39,062 nucleotides of DNA from contig DASTPP010000070.1 in NCBI GenBank assembly GCA_035762175.1, positions 1 to 39,062 on the forward strand, read 5' to 3'. Below the pieces are notes generated by a model. That model was not told the DNA's origin, did not search any database, and was given only the letters and a program-made list of their open reading frames with translations. The stretch comes from DASTPP01 sp035762175. Lineage in GTDB: Bacteria; Myxococcota_A; Polyangia; Polyangiales; Polyangiaceae. Within the stretch, counting starts at the first letter, position 1; the number at the start of each line of letters is the position of its first letter. The position numbers were made by a program, and so were the translations under genes. Below are positions 25,170 through 32,899 of this stretch, in pieces.

Positions 25170-26549
25170 TCACTTGATGCCGTAGCGGGCCATCTTGTTG
25201 AGCAGGCCCTGGCGCGACAGGCCCAGGCGCTCGGCGGCGTGGCTGCGGTTGCCCTGGCACGCGGCGAGGGCGCGGGCGATCTCGGCGCGCTCGAGGGCGG
25301 CGATCTTCTCGTCGAGCGTCGCGGGCTCGGGCCCGCCGGCCGGGGGCGGGGCGGCGTCGTTCGGGCGCAGGGCCGGCGAGAGATCTTCGGGCCAGATCTC
25401 GTCGCGCCCGGCGGCCAGCACGAGCGCGCGCTGCATCTCGTGGCGCAGCTCGCGCAGGTTGCCCGGCCAGGCGTGCGCCTCGAGGCAGCGCTGCGCCGCG
25501 GCCGAGAGGCGGGGCAGGGCGCGGCCGGGGGCGAGGGCGCGGGCCCGGTTGAGGAAGTGCTGGGCGAGCAGCAGCACGTCGCCCGGGCGCTCGGCGAGCG
25601 GGGGCAGCTCGACCTCGATGCCCCGCACGCGCCAGTAGAGGTCTTCGCGAAACTGCCCCCTTTGCACCATCTCGGCGAGGGGCCGGTGCGTCGCGCTCAC
25701 GACGCGCACGTCGACCGCGGCGGGCTTCGACGCGCCCACGGGCAAGACCTCGCCGGTCTCGAGCGCGCGCAGCAGCTTGACCTGCAACTCGAGCGCGAGA
25801 TCGCCGATCTCGTCGAGGAAGAGCGTGCCGCCCGAGGCCTCGGCGAAGAGGCCCTTCGCGTCGCCGACGGCGCCGGTGAAGCTGCCCTTCTTGTGCCCGA
25901 AGAGCGTGCTCTCGAGCAGCGCGGGGCTGATGGCGCCGCAGTTGACGGCGACGAAGGGCCCGCCCGCGCGGCGGCTCTTCTCGTGGACGTAGCGGGCGAT
26001 CACCTCTTTGCCCGTGCCGCTCGGGCCCGTGACGAGCACCGGCACGTCGGCCGGGGCCGCCCGCTCGGCCAGCTCGCGCGCGGCGACGAAGCGGGGCGCC
26101 TCGCCGAGCGGGCCGCCCGCGCCGGGGGCCGCGGCGAGCCGCTCGTGCAGATCGACGACCTTGTCTTCGAGCTCGAGCCGGGCCCGCGCGCGCTCGAGCA
26201 GCGCGAGGAGCACGTCGGGCTCGACCGGCTTCTGCAGAAAGTCGTACGCCCCCCGGCGCACCAGCGAGAGCGCGAAGGCGAGCTCGCCGGTGCCCGAGAC
26301 GACGACCACCTTCGCCCCCGGCCGCCGCGACAAGATCTCGCCCAGGAGCTCGGCGCCCGCCTCGGGCCGGTTCGAGGGCGGCAGCATCAGGTCGAGCAGC
26401 ACGAGCCGCAGCCCCGGGCGGGCGAAGGCCTTGCGCGCGGCCTCGGCGTTCGCGGCCTCGAGCGGCTCGTAGCCCTCGGCCCGCAGCAGCCGCACCCACG
26501 CGCGGCGGAAGGCGTCGTCGTCGTCGACGATCAGGACCAGCTCGCTCAT
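25170..26549 (-). CDS. Sigma-54-dependent response regulator (NtrC family)
   Basis: A 459-residue regulator with three domains. Receiver 1-120: acidic cluster DDDD (9-12), phosphoacceptor Asp53, Lys107. AAA+ domain about 150-385: Walker A GPSGTGKE (175-182), the sigma-54 contact loop as GSFTGA (222-227) instead of GAFTGA, Walker B GTLFLDEIGD (241-250) and an arginine-finger region DLYWRVRG. C-terminal Fis-type HTH (GNRSHAAERLGLSRQGLLNKMARYG). It should activate sigma-54 promoters when phosphorylated. Its ATG overlaps the stop of the histidine kinase gene (ATGA), so the pair is translationally coupled. A Ser in the loop is a known tolerated variant. Confidence 0.94.
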   Translation of the reverse strand: MSELVLIVDDDDAFRRAWVRLLRAEGYEPLEAANAEAARKAFARPGLRLVLLDLMLPPSNRPEAGAELLGEILSRRPGAKVVVVSGTGELAFALSLVRRGAYDFLQKPVEPDVLLALLERARARLELEDKVVDLHERLAAAPGAGGPLGEAPRFVAARELAERAAPADVPVLVTGPSGTGKEVIARYVHEKSRRAGGPFVAVNCGAISPALLESTLFGHKKGSFTGAVGDAKGLFAEASGGTLFLDEIGDLALELQVKLLRALETGEVLPVGASKPAAVDVRVVSATHRPLAEMVQRGQFREDLYWRVRGIEVELPPLAERPGDVLLLAQHFLNRARALAPGRALPRLSAAAQRCLEAHAWPGNLRELRHEMQRALVLAAGRDEIWPEDLSPALRPNDAAPPPAGGPEPATLDEKIAALERAEIARALAACQGNRSHAAERLGLSRQGLLNKMARYGIK

Positions 26550-28141
26550 GGCGCCATCTTCGCCGGGCCGGCGCCGGGGGCAACCGCCTCGCGGGGCAGC
26601 GTGACGACGAAGCGCGCCCCGCCCCCCGCGGGCCGCTCGTGGGCGATCGCGCCCCCTTGCCGCTCGACGAGCGAGCGGCAGATGGCGAGCCCGAGGCCGG
26701 TGCCCGGGCGCCGCTCGTCGCGCGCCCGCCCCGTGGTGAAGGCCTGAAAGAGGCGCCCCTCGAGCTCGGGCGGCACCCCCGGCCCCTCGTCTTCGACCAC
26801 CAGCCGCGCGGCCCCGGCGCCCGCCTCGACCGAGACGCGCACGAGCGCGCCCTCGCGCCCCTCGACGGCGATGAGCGCGTTGGTCACGAGGTTGACCACG
26901 ACGTCGCCGAGGGCCGAGGCGTCGGCCTCGATCGCCGGCCCGGGGCCCTCGGGCAGGCGCAGCGACGACTCGCCCGCGCCGAGCGCCCGCGCCGCCCGGA
27001 GCGCCCCCTCGCGCGCGACCGCGCCGAGCTCGACGCTCGCCGGCTCGAGGCCGCGGGGGCGCGCGTAGCGCAAGAGGTCGTCGACGAAGCGGCTCGCCCG
27101 GCGCACCTGCGCGCGCACCGCCTCGACCCCCTCCGGGTCGGCGCCCGCGCGCTCGAGCAGCTTGAGCTCGGCGAGGATGACGCCGAGGGGGTTTCGCACC
27201 TCGTGCGCGACGGCGCCGGCGAGCTGCCCGATCTCGGCGAGCTTCTGCGCCTGCGCCGCGCTCTCGCGGGCGCGCTCGGCCTCGTCGGCGAGCGCCCGCG
27301 GCCCCACGGGGCGCCCGAGCAGCCGCGAGAGCGTGCGCTCGACGACGAGCGAGCGCAGCGGGTCGAGCGGCACGAAGGCGCAGGCCGCGATCAGCAGGGC
27401 GCGCGCCGTCACGCCCCCCCCCGCCGCGGGGCCGGCCGCGACGAGCAGCGCGAAGGCCGCGAGCGAGAGCGCGCCGCCCGCCACGACGCTGACGAAGGCC
27501 TCGCGCAAGAGGGCGCGGTCGCGGCCGGTCTCGCCCGTCCAGACAGCGTAGAACGCGGTAAAGAGCGCGACGAGCAAGCAGGGCGCCGCCACGCCCGCGG
27601 GCCCGAGCCCCGTGATGTGCAGCGCGATGGTGCCGCCGCCGCCGAGCGCGGCGAAGACGTTGGCGGCGAAGAGCGCGAGGCGGCGCCGGCGCTCGCGGGC
27701 CGAGGGCGCCTCGCGCACGAGCGTCCAGAGGTGCGCCTTGACCGCGAAGGTGCCGAGCGTCGAGGCGAGGGCGAGCGGCAGAAAGAGCGGCCCCGCCCCG
27801 CGCGCGCCCGGGCCGTAGAGCAGCCGCGGCGCGGCGAGGCCCGCCGCTGCCACCGCCGCGCTCGCCGCCCAGGTCGCCCGCACCGCGCCCGGCCGCCGCC
27901 AGCCCGACAGGTCGGCCGCCGCGTGCACGAAGGCCCCCGCCAGCAGCATGCCCGAGGGCAAGAGCCGCTCGGCCCAGCCCCACGCGCTCTCTTCGAGCAG
28001 GAGCAGCGCCCCCGCCCAGCCCCCGAGCAAGAGGCAGACGAGCAAGAGCCCCCGGCCCGTGCGGCGTACGAAGCGCGCCGCCGTGAAGCTCGCCGCCATC
28101 GACGCGGCGAACAGCACGTAAAAGGCCGAGGGCGAGCTCAC
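26546..28141 (-). CDS. Membrane sensor histidine kinase
   Basis: A 531-residue kinase. The N-terminus has about eight hydrophobic segments (5-23, 30-50, 62-78, 90-105, 117-140, 155-175, 185-201, 215-260) and no periplasmic domain, so it senses within or at the membrane. HisKA follows with H-box AVAHEVRNPLG (His313), then the ATPase domain with N-box NLVTNAL (Asn421), G1 DEGPGVP (451-457) and G2 GTGLGLAI (480-487). It starts at GTG within GTGA, overlapping the stop of the upstream SRPBCC gene, and ends in ATGA with the response regulator, its evident partner. Confidence 0.93.
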   Translation of the reverse strand: MSSPSAFYVLFAASMAASFTAARFVRRTGRGLLLVCLLLGGWAGALLLLEESAWGWAERLLPSGMLLAGAFVHAAADLSGWRRPGAVRATWAASAAVAAAGLAAPRLLYGPGARGAGPLFLPLALASTLGTFAVKAHLWTLVREAPSARERRRRLALFAANVFAALGGGGTIALHITGLGPAGVAAPCLLVALFTAFYAVWTGETGRDRALLREAFVSVVAGGALSLAAFALLVAAGPAAGGGVTARALLIAACAFVPLDPLRSLVVERTLSRLLGRPVGPRALADEAERARESAAQAQKLAEIGQLAGAVAHEVRNPLGVILAELKLLERAGADPEGVEAVRAQVRRASRFVDDLLRYARPRGLEPASVELGAVAREGALRAARALGAGESSLRLPEGPGPAIEADASALGDVVVNLVTNALIAVEGREGALVRVSVEAGAGAARLVVEDEGPGVPPELEGRLFQAFTTGRARDERRPGTGLGLAICRSLVERQGGAIAHERPAGGGARFVVTLPREAVAPGAGPAKMAP

Positions 28142-29340
28142 GCGGGCGCCCCGCAGGCCGCCGAGGCCCCCCCGCCCGCCTTCGCCCCCGACGCCTTCGC
28201 TGCCGCCGCCCCCGCCGACGCCTTCGCTGGCGCCACCCCCCCCGGAGCCTTCGCTGCCGCCGCCCCCCCCGCCGCGAACCGGCGCGGCCGCCGCCCCTCG
28301 CGCCCGAGCACCAGGGGGCGCCGCTCGCCGAACCAGCCCCGCGCCAGGCGCCGGAAGCTCTGCTCGGTGTAGCGCTGGAAGAGCGGCCGGAAGACCCAGC
28401 GGTCGACGACGCGCCCGAGCGCGCCCCAGCGCGCCTCGTAGGTGTACGAGGTCGAGAACTCGGTGCCCCCGCCGGGCAGCGGCGCGTAGAGCCAGAGCCC
28501 GACGCCGCGGCGGATGAGCGAGCGCCGGTCGTCGGACCAGAACTCGAAGGTCGACTGGCGCATGGGCCGGTGCAGCTTATACCGCCCGAAGCCCCGGATG
28601 GTGAGGCCGAGAACCCGCTTCTCGTAGCGCATCTCGGTGCCCGGGCCGATGCGCGGGTCGGGCACGCCCGGAGGCGCCCGGTGCGGGCCGCGGTCGTCTT
28701 CGTGCCGCATGACGATGCGGTCGAAGCGGTGGTCCCAGCGCGGGTGCAGGCGGTGGTCTTGCGTGAGGGCCCAGACGCGCTCTGGCGGGGCGGCGAGGCG
28801 GACGCGCACGTGCAGGGGCGGCGGCGGGGGCAGCCCCCGCTCGATCAGCGCGAGCGCTTCGACGACCGAGACGAGGGCGCTGCCCGCCGCCATCAGGCCC
28901 GCGAGCGCGCGCAGCCAGCCCGGCGCGTGCGGCTCGTAGGCGAAGGCCGCGGGCTCGAAGGGCCAGCGCGCCGTCGCCGAGACCAGGCACGAGAGCATGG
29001 CGCCGACGAGCACGCTCAGCACGACGTGCATCAGGTACTCGCCGCCCGAGAGCCCGCCCTGCTGGGCGCGCGAGCGGGGCTCTTCGAGCACGTCGGCCAC
29101 CGCGACCCCGACGTCGAGCGCGAAGACGACCACGAGCAGCCCGTAGAAGCCGCCCGTCAGCCGCAGGTTGGGCACCACGAGGAACTGCAGCGCGTAGACG
29201 AACCCGCGGGCGACGTGCAGCCACGCCTCGCGCGTCGACTCGGGCCGCTCGACCAGGCGCCCCCGGTACGTGTGAAAGTAGGCGATGTCGAAGGCCCCGA
29301 GCAGCCCGATGACAACGAGAAGTACGGTCGCGGCGAGCAT
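28138..29340 (-). CDS. Membrane protein with SRPBCC/START-like domain
   Basis: A 400-residue protein. Four or five membrane segments lie at about 4-24, 45-58, 63-84, 102-122 and 143-165, followed by a cytosolic SRPBCC (START/polyketide-cyclase-like) domain, about 175-345: VRVRLAAPPERVWALTQDHRLHPRWDHRFDRI and later FSTSYTYEARWGALGRVVDRWVFRPLF are typical. A low-complexity Ala/Lys/Gly tail ends it. START-like domains bind hydrophobic ligands. It is the first gene of a three-gene operon (GTGA overlap with the histidine kinase), so it may present or sense the ligand for that kinase. MLAATV at 29340 starts the first helix; upstream in frame is repeat DNA. Confidence 0.85.
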   Translation of the reverse strand: MLAATVLLVVIGLLGAFDIAYFHTYRGRLVERPESTREAWLHVARGFVYALQFLVVPNLRLTGGFYGLLVVVFALDVGVAVADVLEEPRSRAQQGGLSGGEYLMHVVLSVLVGAMLSCLVSATARWPFEPAAFAYEPHAPGWLRALAGLMAAGSALVSVVEALALIERGLPPPPPLHVRVRLAAPPERVWALTQDHRLHPRWDHRFDRIVMRHEDDRGPHRAPPGVPDPRIGPGTEMRYEKRVLGLTIRGFGRYKLHRPMRQSTFEFWSDDRRSLIRRGVGLWLYAPLPGGGTEFSTSYTYEARWGALGRVVDRWVFRPLFQRYTEQSFRRLARGWFGERRPLVLGREGRRPRRFAAGGAAAAKAPGGVAPAKASAGAAAAKASGAKAGGGASAACGAPA

Positions 29341-29398
29341 GCCGGGGCCGTCGAGCAGGGGGCGTGCCACCGGGCGCGCCCGATGGAAGGGCGTCGAA

Positions 29399-29707
29399 GC
29401 GCCCCGGACGGAAGGGGGGGTTTCGAAACGTGCCCGCTGGCGGCCCCCGGCTGAAGCCGGGGGCAGCGGACGCCCGCGGAAGCGGCGTGCAAAGCCCTGC
29501 CGGAGGCAGGGCTCTCGCGCCGCGCGCCGCTTCGCGCCCTCGCCCGGAAGCCGGCGCCCGGGGGAGCCCGGCCCCCGCCAAGGGGGCGGGCTTTGCTCTC
29601 CGAATCGGCTCGAGGCCGCGCGGCACGAGCGGGCGTCCGCTGCCCCCGGCTTCAGCCGGGGGCCGCCAGCGGGCACGTTTCGGAACCCCCTCTTCCGTCC
29701 GGGGCGC
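29399..29707. repeat. Long palindromic intergenic element, copy 3 (79-bp inverted repeat)
   Basis: The left arm (29399-29477) and right arm (29629-29707) are inverted copies with two mismatches in 79 bases. Each arm holds GTTTCGAAACG-like or GTTCCGAAACG sequence, then a CCCCCGGCT-GA-AGCCGGGGG hairpin. The 151-bp centre has two more hairpins (AGCCCTGCC-GGA-GGCAGGGCT near 29492-29512, and a GCCCGGCCCCC/GGGGGCGGGC pair near 29558-29592). It lies in the 499-bp gap between the divergent SRPBCC and desaturase genes; no gene is seen there. Confidence 0.92.
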
Positions 29708-29839
29708 GCCCGTTGCCCACCGCGTGGGCGCCTGCCGCCCCCCGGCTGCCCACGGCGTGGACACCCGCGCCCGCTTCGCCCCGCCCTTTCGCCTCCGCCG
29801 CGCGCGGCACGGGGGCTGCTCTGCCAGCGGCCACACGCC

Positions 29840-30622
29840 ATGCGCCGCCGAGACCTCGTTTGCCACGCCCTGCACGTCGCCTTCTTCGCCCTCGCGCTCC
29901 GGCTGGTCGAGCGGCCCTGGGCCGTCGCGCTCGCGGCGGCGGGGCTCTACTTCGCGGGCTTCCTCGTCGCGCACGACGCGATGCACGGCTCGCTCGGGCT
30001 CGGGCGCCGCGCCAACGATCTCGTGCTCGCGCTCTCGGGCGCGCTCATCGGCGTCGCGGGCCACGGCGCGCGCCTCTTGCACCTGCGCCACCACGCCCGC
30101 CCCTTCTCGGAAGGCGACGACGAGGGGCGCTGCGGCCGCGGCCCCCTCGTTCGCTCGCTCTTGCTCGGGCCGCTCGACTACGCCCGCTCGCCCCTTCTCG
30201 CCTGGCGGAAGAGCCCCCGCCGGCACCGCCCCCGGATGGCGCTCGAGGCGGCGCTCGTCGCCGCCCTCGCCGCCTCGTGCCTCGCCTCGCCCAAGGGCTG
30301 CATCGCCCTCGCCGTCACCGTGGCGCTCAACAGCACCATCGGGGTCTGGGGCGTGCGCCTGCCGCACGAGCCGGCCCCGGCCGTCGCGCGCGCCGCCGAG
30401 CGCCTCGCCTGGCTGCGCTGGCCCGTGCTGCTCGGCGTCGCGACGCACGAGGCGCACCACGCCGCGCCCGCCCTGCCCGCCTTCGCCCTCACCCGGGCCT
30501 GGCGGCGCACGCTCGGGCGCGGCCCCGCGCCTCAGGCCCGCACGTCGTCGTACTCGGGCGTCTTGTCGAAGACGGCCCGCGCGAAGGAGCAAACCGGGTT
30601 GACCTTCAACCCCTGCGCGTAA
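29840..30622 (+). CDS. Fatty-acid-desaturase-like membrane protein
   Basis: A 260-residue membrane protein with the three His boxes of the membrane desaturase/hydroxylase fold: HDAMH (about 45-49), HLRHH (about 78-82) and HEAHH (near 218). Hydrophobic segments flank them. It would use a di-iron centre to desaturate or hydroxylate a lipid or carotenoid-like substrate. The protein is short for an acyl-CoA desaturase and closer in size to beta-carotene hydroxylases/ketolases (inference). Its last ~30 codons (30532-30622) lie antisense to the end of the GNAT gene and do not look desaturase-like, so an earlier stop was probably lost. Confidence 0.8.
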   Translation: MRRRDLVCHALHVAFFALALRLVERPWAVALAAAGLYFAGFLVAHDAMHGSLGLGRRANDLVLALSGALIGVAGHGARLLHLRHHARPFSEGDDEGRCGRGPLVRSLLLGPLDYARSPLLAWRKSPRRHRPRMALEAALVAALAASCLASPKGCIALAVTVALNSTIGVWGVRLPHEPAPAVARAAERLAWLRWPVLLGVATHEAHHAAPALPAFALTRAWRRTLGRGPAPQARTSSYSGVLSKTARAKEQTGLTFNPCA

Positions 30623-30828
30623 GCCCGCTTGGCCGCCGCCTCGACCAGCTTGCCCCCCACGCCCTGGCCCCGCAGCGAGTCGTCGACCCGCGTATGCCGG
30701 ATGACCATGACCCCGAGCGCGCGATCGATCGAATAGCTCAGCTCGGCCAGGGCCTCGCCCCCGGACTCGCCCTCGCCCTCGACGAAGAACTCGCCGCCGC
30801 TTTCGTCTTGCCTGTGTTGAACGTGCAT
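30532..30828 (-). CDS. GNAT family N-acetyltransferase, YjdJ/Acetyltransf_CG type
   Basis: A 98-residue minimal acetyltransferase. It has ALAELSYSID and MVIRHTRVDDSLRGQGVGGKLVEAAAKRAYAQGLKVNPVCSFARAVFDKTPEYDDV spread over residues 28-98: the RGQGVGGKL acetyl-CoA loop and the NPxCSFARxxxxKxPEY end are the signature of the small GCN5-like domain family (pfam14542). MHVQHRQ at 30828 is preceded by AAGG at suitable distance. It converges with and overlaps the desaturase gene by 91 bases; since the GNAT end is conserved, the overlap is due to the desaturase extension. Confidence 0.88.
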   Translation of the reverse strand: MHVQHRQDESGGEFFVEGEGESGGEALAELSYSIDRALGVMVIRHTRVDDSLRGQGVGGKLVEAAAKRAYAQGLKVNPVCSFARAVFDKTPEYDDVRA

Positions 30829-30916
30829 AGAAACGACCTTCCGTCTCGAGTCGCCCCCCAGGTATGCCACGGCCCGGGCGCGGCGCCCGCGCGGCGGGGG
30901 GCCTCGCACGGACAAA

Positions 30917-31002
30917 AAATGACCCGCTCGCCCCTCAGCCCGCGCGCAGGGCCTCGCAGAAATGACCCGCTCGCCCCTCAGCCCGCGCGCAGGGCCTCGA
31001 AG
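30917..31002. repeat. Tandem 43-bp duplication at the 3' end of the CoA-type Nudix gene
   Basis: 30917-30959 and 30960-31002 are two 43-base units, identical except for one base near the end. The right copy contains the real stop (TCA, 30978-30980) and last codons; the left copy repeats them downstream of the gene. The near identity suggests recent slippage. Confidence 0.9.
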
Positions 31003-31598
31003 AAGAGCTGCAGCATGCGGTAGGTGAGCCCCCAGACGACGCGCTCGCCGACGTGCAGGCAGGGCAGATCGTAGACGACGCCCTCGTGCCGGTAGGGGTA
31101 GGTGCCCGCCGCCTCGCCGAGCGCGAGCGGGGCGAGCGGCGACCAGAACGCCTCGGCCACCTCGCGCTCGTCGAAGCGCAGCGGCGCCTCGCCGCGCAGC
31201 GCGAAGACGAAGGGCGTGATCGTCAGCCCCACCCGCCGGCCCTTGGCCACGGCCTCGACCGACTCGAGCCGGCCGAGCAGCGCGCCCTGCGCCGCGAGGT
31301 CGATGCCGACCTCTTCGTAGGTCTCGCGCACCGCCGTCGCCAGGAGCGACCCGTCGCCCTCGTCGTGCCGCCCGCCCGGCAGCGCCATGTGGCCCGACCA
31401 GGGGTCGTCGGGGTGCTCGGCGCGCTTGATGAGCAAAAGCTCGACGCCCTCGCCCGGCGCGGGCTCGCGCAGGACGGCGGCGACGGCGGCGTGGCGCCCC
31501 GCGAAGGGCGCGGGCGGGTCGGCCCGGCCTTCGAGGCGAGAGAGGCGCGACGAGATGGTGGCGAGATCGAAGGCGACGCTCACGGGCGCCACGATCAT
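30978..31598 (-). CDS. CoA pyrophosphatase-type Nudix hydrolase
   Basis: A 206-residue Nudix protein. ELLLIKRAEHPDDPWSGH (53-70) followed by MALPGGRHDEGD and TAVRETYEEVGI (88-99) matches the UPF0035/CoA motif plus Nudix box of NudL/NUDT7-8-like enzymes, which split CoA into acyl-phosphopantetheine and 3',5'-ADP. As in that family the first Glu of the standard box is not conserved. The end (WGLTYRMLQLFFEAL) is also typical. MIVAPVS was chosen as start; a longer frame to 31670 has a basic, low-complexity extension. It is divergent from the DUF2505 gene. Confidence 0.88.
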   Translation of the reverse strand: MIVAPVSVAFDLATISSRLSRLEGRADPPAPFAGRHAAVAAVLREPAPGEGVELLLIKRAEHPDDPWSGHMALPGGRHDEGDGSLLATAVRETYEEVGIDLAAQGALLGRLESVEAVAKGRRVGLTITPFVFALRGEAPLRFDEREVAEAFWSPLAPLALGEAAGTYPYRHEGVVYDLPCLHVGERVVWGLTYRMLQLFFEALRAG

Positions 31599-31689
31599 AC
31601 ACTCGCCCGAACCCCCGCGCCGCCCCCGGGCCCCACGGCGCGCCCTCGCCGGCCTTCCACCCGGGGACAAACCGCTCTAAAGCAGGGCC

Positions 31690-32193
31690 ATGGCCTCGTT
31701 CACCATGACCCACGACATCAACTGTAGCGTCGAAGAGTTCTGGCAGGGCTTTCTCGACCCCGAATTCAACCGCCAGCTCTACAACCAAGAGCTGCGCTTC
31801 TCGAAGTACGAGGTGGTCGAGCAGAAAGAAGAGGGCAACCAGGTCAAGCGCACCGTCGAGGCCAAGCCGCCCCTGAACATGCCCGGCCCCGTCGCCAAGG
31901 CGCTCGGCGAGGGCTTCGGCTACCGCGAGATCGGCACCCTCGACCGCTCGAAGAGCACCTACGAGTGGCGCTGGGTGACCTCGGCGCTCACCGACAAGCT
32001 CTCGGTCGAGGGCACGATGAAGGTCGAGCCCGCCGGCGACCAGCGCTGCAAGCGCGTCGTCACCATCCGCATCGGGGCGAAGATCTTCGGCGTCGGCGGC
32101 CTCATCGAGAGCGCGGCCGAGAAGAACATGCGCGAAGGCTGGGACGCGAGCGCCGCCTTCACCAACCGCTACGCCGCCTCGAAGCGGGGCTAG
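31690..32193 (+). CDS. DUF2505 domain protein (SRPBCC-like)
   Basis: A 167-residue soluble protein. MASFTMTHDINCSVEEFWQGFLDPEFNRQLY opens a START-like fold (strand, helix pair), followed by the strands VKRTVEAKPPL, STYEWRWVTSAL and KRVVTIRIGAKIFGVGGLIESAAEKNMREGWDASAAFTNRY over the C-terminal half. This is the DUF2505 pattern, seen in actinobacteria and myxobacteria; a hydrophobic ligand is likely but unknown. It ends in a TAG, after which the same frame stays open for 84 codons. Confidence 0.88.
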   Translation: MASFTMTHDINCSVEEFWQGFLDPEFNRQLYNQELRFSKYEVVEQKEEGNQVKRTVEAKPPLNMPGPVAKALGEGFGYREIGTLDRSKSTYEWRWVTSALTDKLSVEGTMKVEPAGDQRCKRVVTIRIGAKIFGVGGLIESAAEKNMREGWDASAAFTNRYAASKRG

Positions 32194-32445
32194 CCGCCCG
32201 CCGGGGCGCGGCCGGGGCGCGCCGCGAGCCCGAAGCCCGCCGAGCGCAGCGCCTCGAGCGCCCCCTCGACCTGCGCGTTCGACGCCGACGTGACCGCCGG
32301 GCAGCTCGCAAAGAGCGGCCGCGCGTTCGGGTGCGCCGGCCTCGCCCTCGAGCGCGCCCGCCCGAGCGACCCGCCCGGCACGCTCGACGACGCCTTTCTG
32401 CGGCAGATCACCGAGCTGCTCTGCGCCGAGGCCTCGGGCGGGTGA
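32194..32445 (+). other. Possible gene remnant in frame behind the DUF2505 stop
   Basis: After the TAG at 32191-32193 the frame continues to TGA at 32443-32445. The part from about 32275 reads CAFDADVTAGQLAKSGRAFG and later DDAFLRQITELLCAEASGG, with balanced composition and GC-rich third positions, but has no good start codon except a GTG inside. It could be the end of a decayed gene. In GC-rich DNA open frames are common, so this is weak; the opposite strand is also open. Confidence 0.25.
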
Positions 32446-32450
32446 TAGGT

Positions 32451-32829
32451 CGACCCATCCGGTTGGGCCGCTCCCGCACCGCGAAGATAGTTCGACCCAT
32501 CATTTTCGGGCGCTCGCGGCCTCACATCATGAGCCGACCCATGCCCGACGAGCGTTTGCGGCCCGAAGCGATGGCTCGACCCATCCGTTTTTGTGCCCGA
32601 CGCCCCATGGTGCATGGGTCGACCAACCCCCGAAGGCCTCGGACGGGCAAAACCGATGGGTCGCTGCTTCCCCGAAGGCCGCCGGCGGGCAAAACCGATG
32701 GGTCGCTGCTTCCCCGAAGGCCGCTGGCGGGCAAAACCGATCGGTGGCCGTACGATCGAAGCCCGGCGGTAGGCGTAACCGATAGATCGCACCTTCCCCG
32801 CAGGCCGCGGGCGGGCCAGAGCGTCAACA
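32451..32829. repeat. Nine-unit tandem array, 42-bp period
   Basis: Units start at 32451, 32493, 32535, 32577, 32620, 32662, 32704, 32746 and 32788; eight are 42 bases long and one is 43. Units 1-4 begin CGACCCAT; units 4-6 end GATGGGT or CATGGGT; units 5-7 and 9 share CCCCGAAGGCCG...GGCGGGCAAAACC-like interiors. Across junctions this gives imperfect palindromes of the type GATGGGT/CGACCCATC. There are no unique spacers, so it is not CRISPR. Because 42 is a multiple of three, several frames show 14-residue repeats, but none has a convincing start or coding character. Confidence 0.92.
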
Positions 32830-32899
32830 AAGGGCCGACCTGAGGGCGCTCGGCGCGGTCGACGGCGCGGCAGCGTCCTTGTAAGCAGGCGGGCCGCCG

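Noticed and set aside
29285..29839. Upstream extension of the desaturase gene to a start at 29285
   Set aside because: The added ~185 residues are translated repeat element with low-complexity composition; the membrane protein begins cleanly at 29840.
32591..32785. Small protein with 14-residue repeats from the 42-bp array
   Set aside because: Several frames on both strands show equal repeats because 42 is divisible by three; none has a start with ribosome site or a recognisable continuation.
32451..32829. CRISPR array
   Set aside because: The units are contiguous and diverged along their whole length; there are no constant repeats with unique spacers and no cas genes.
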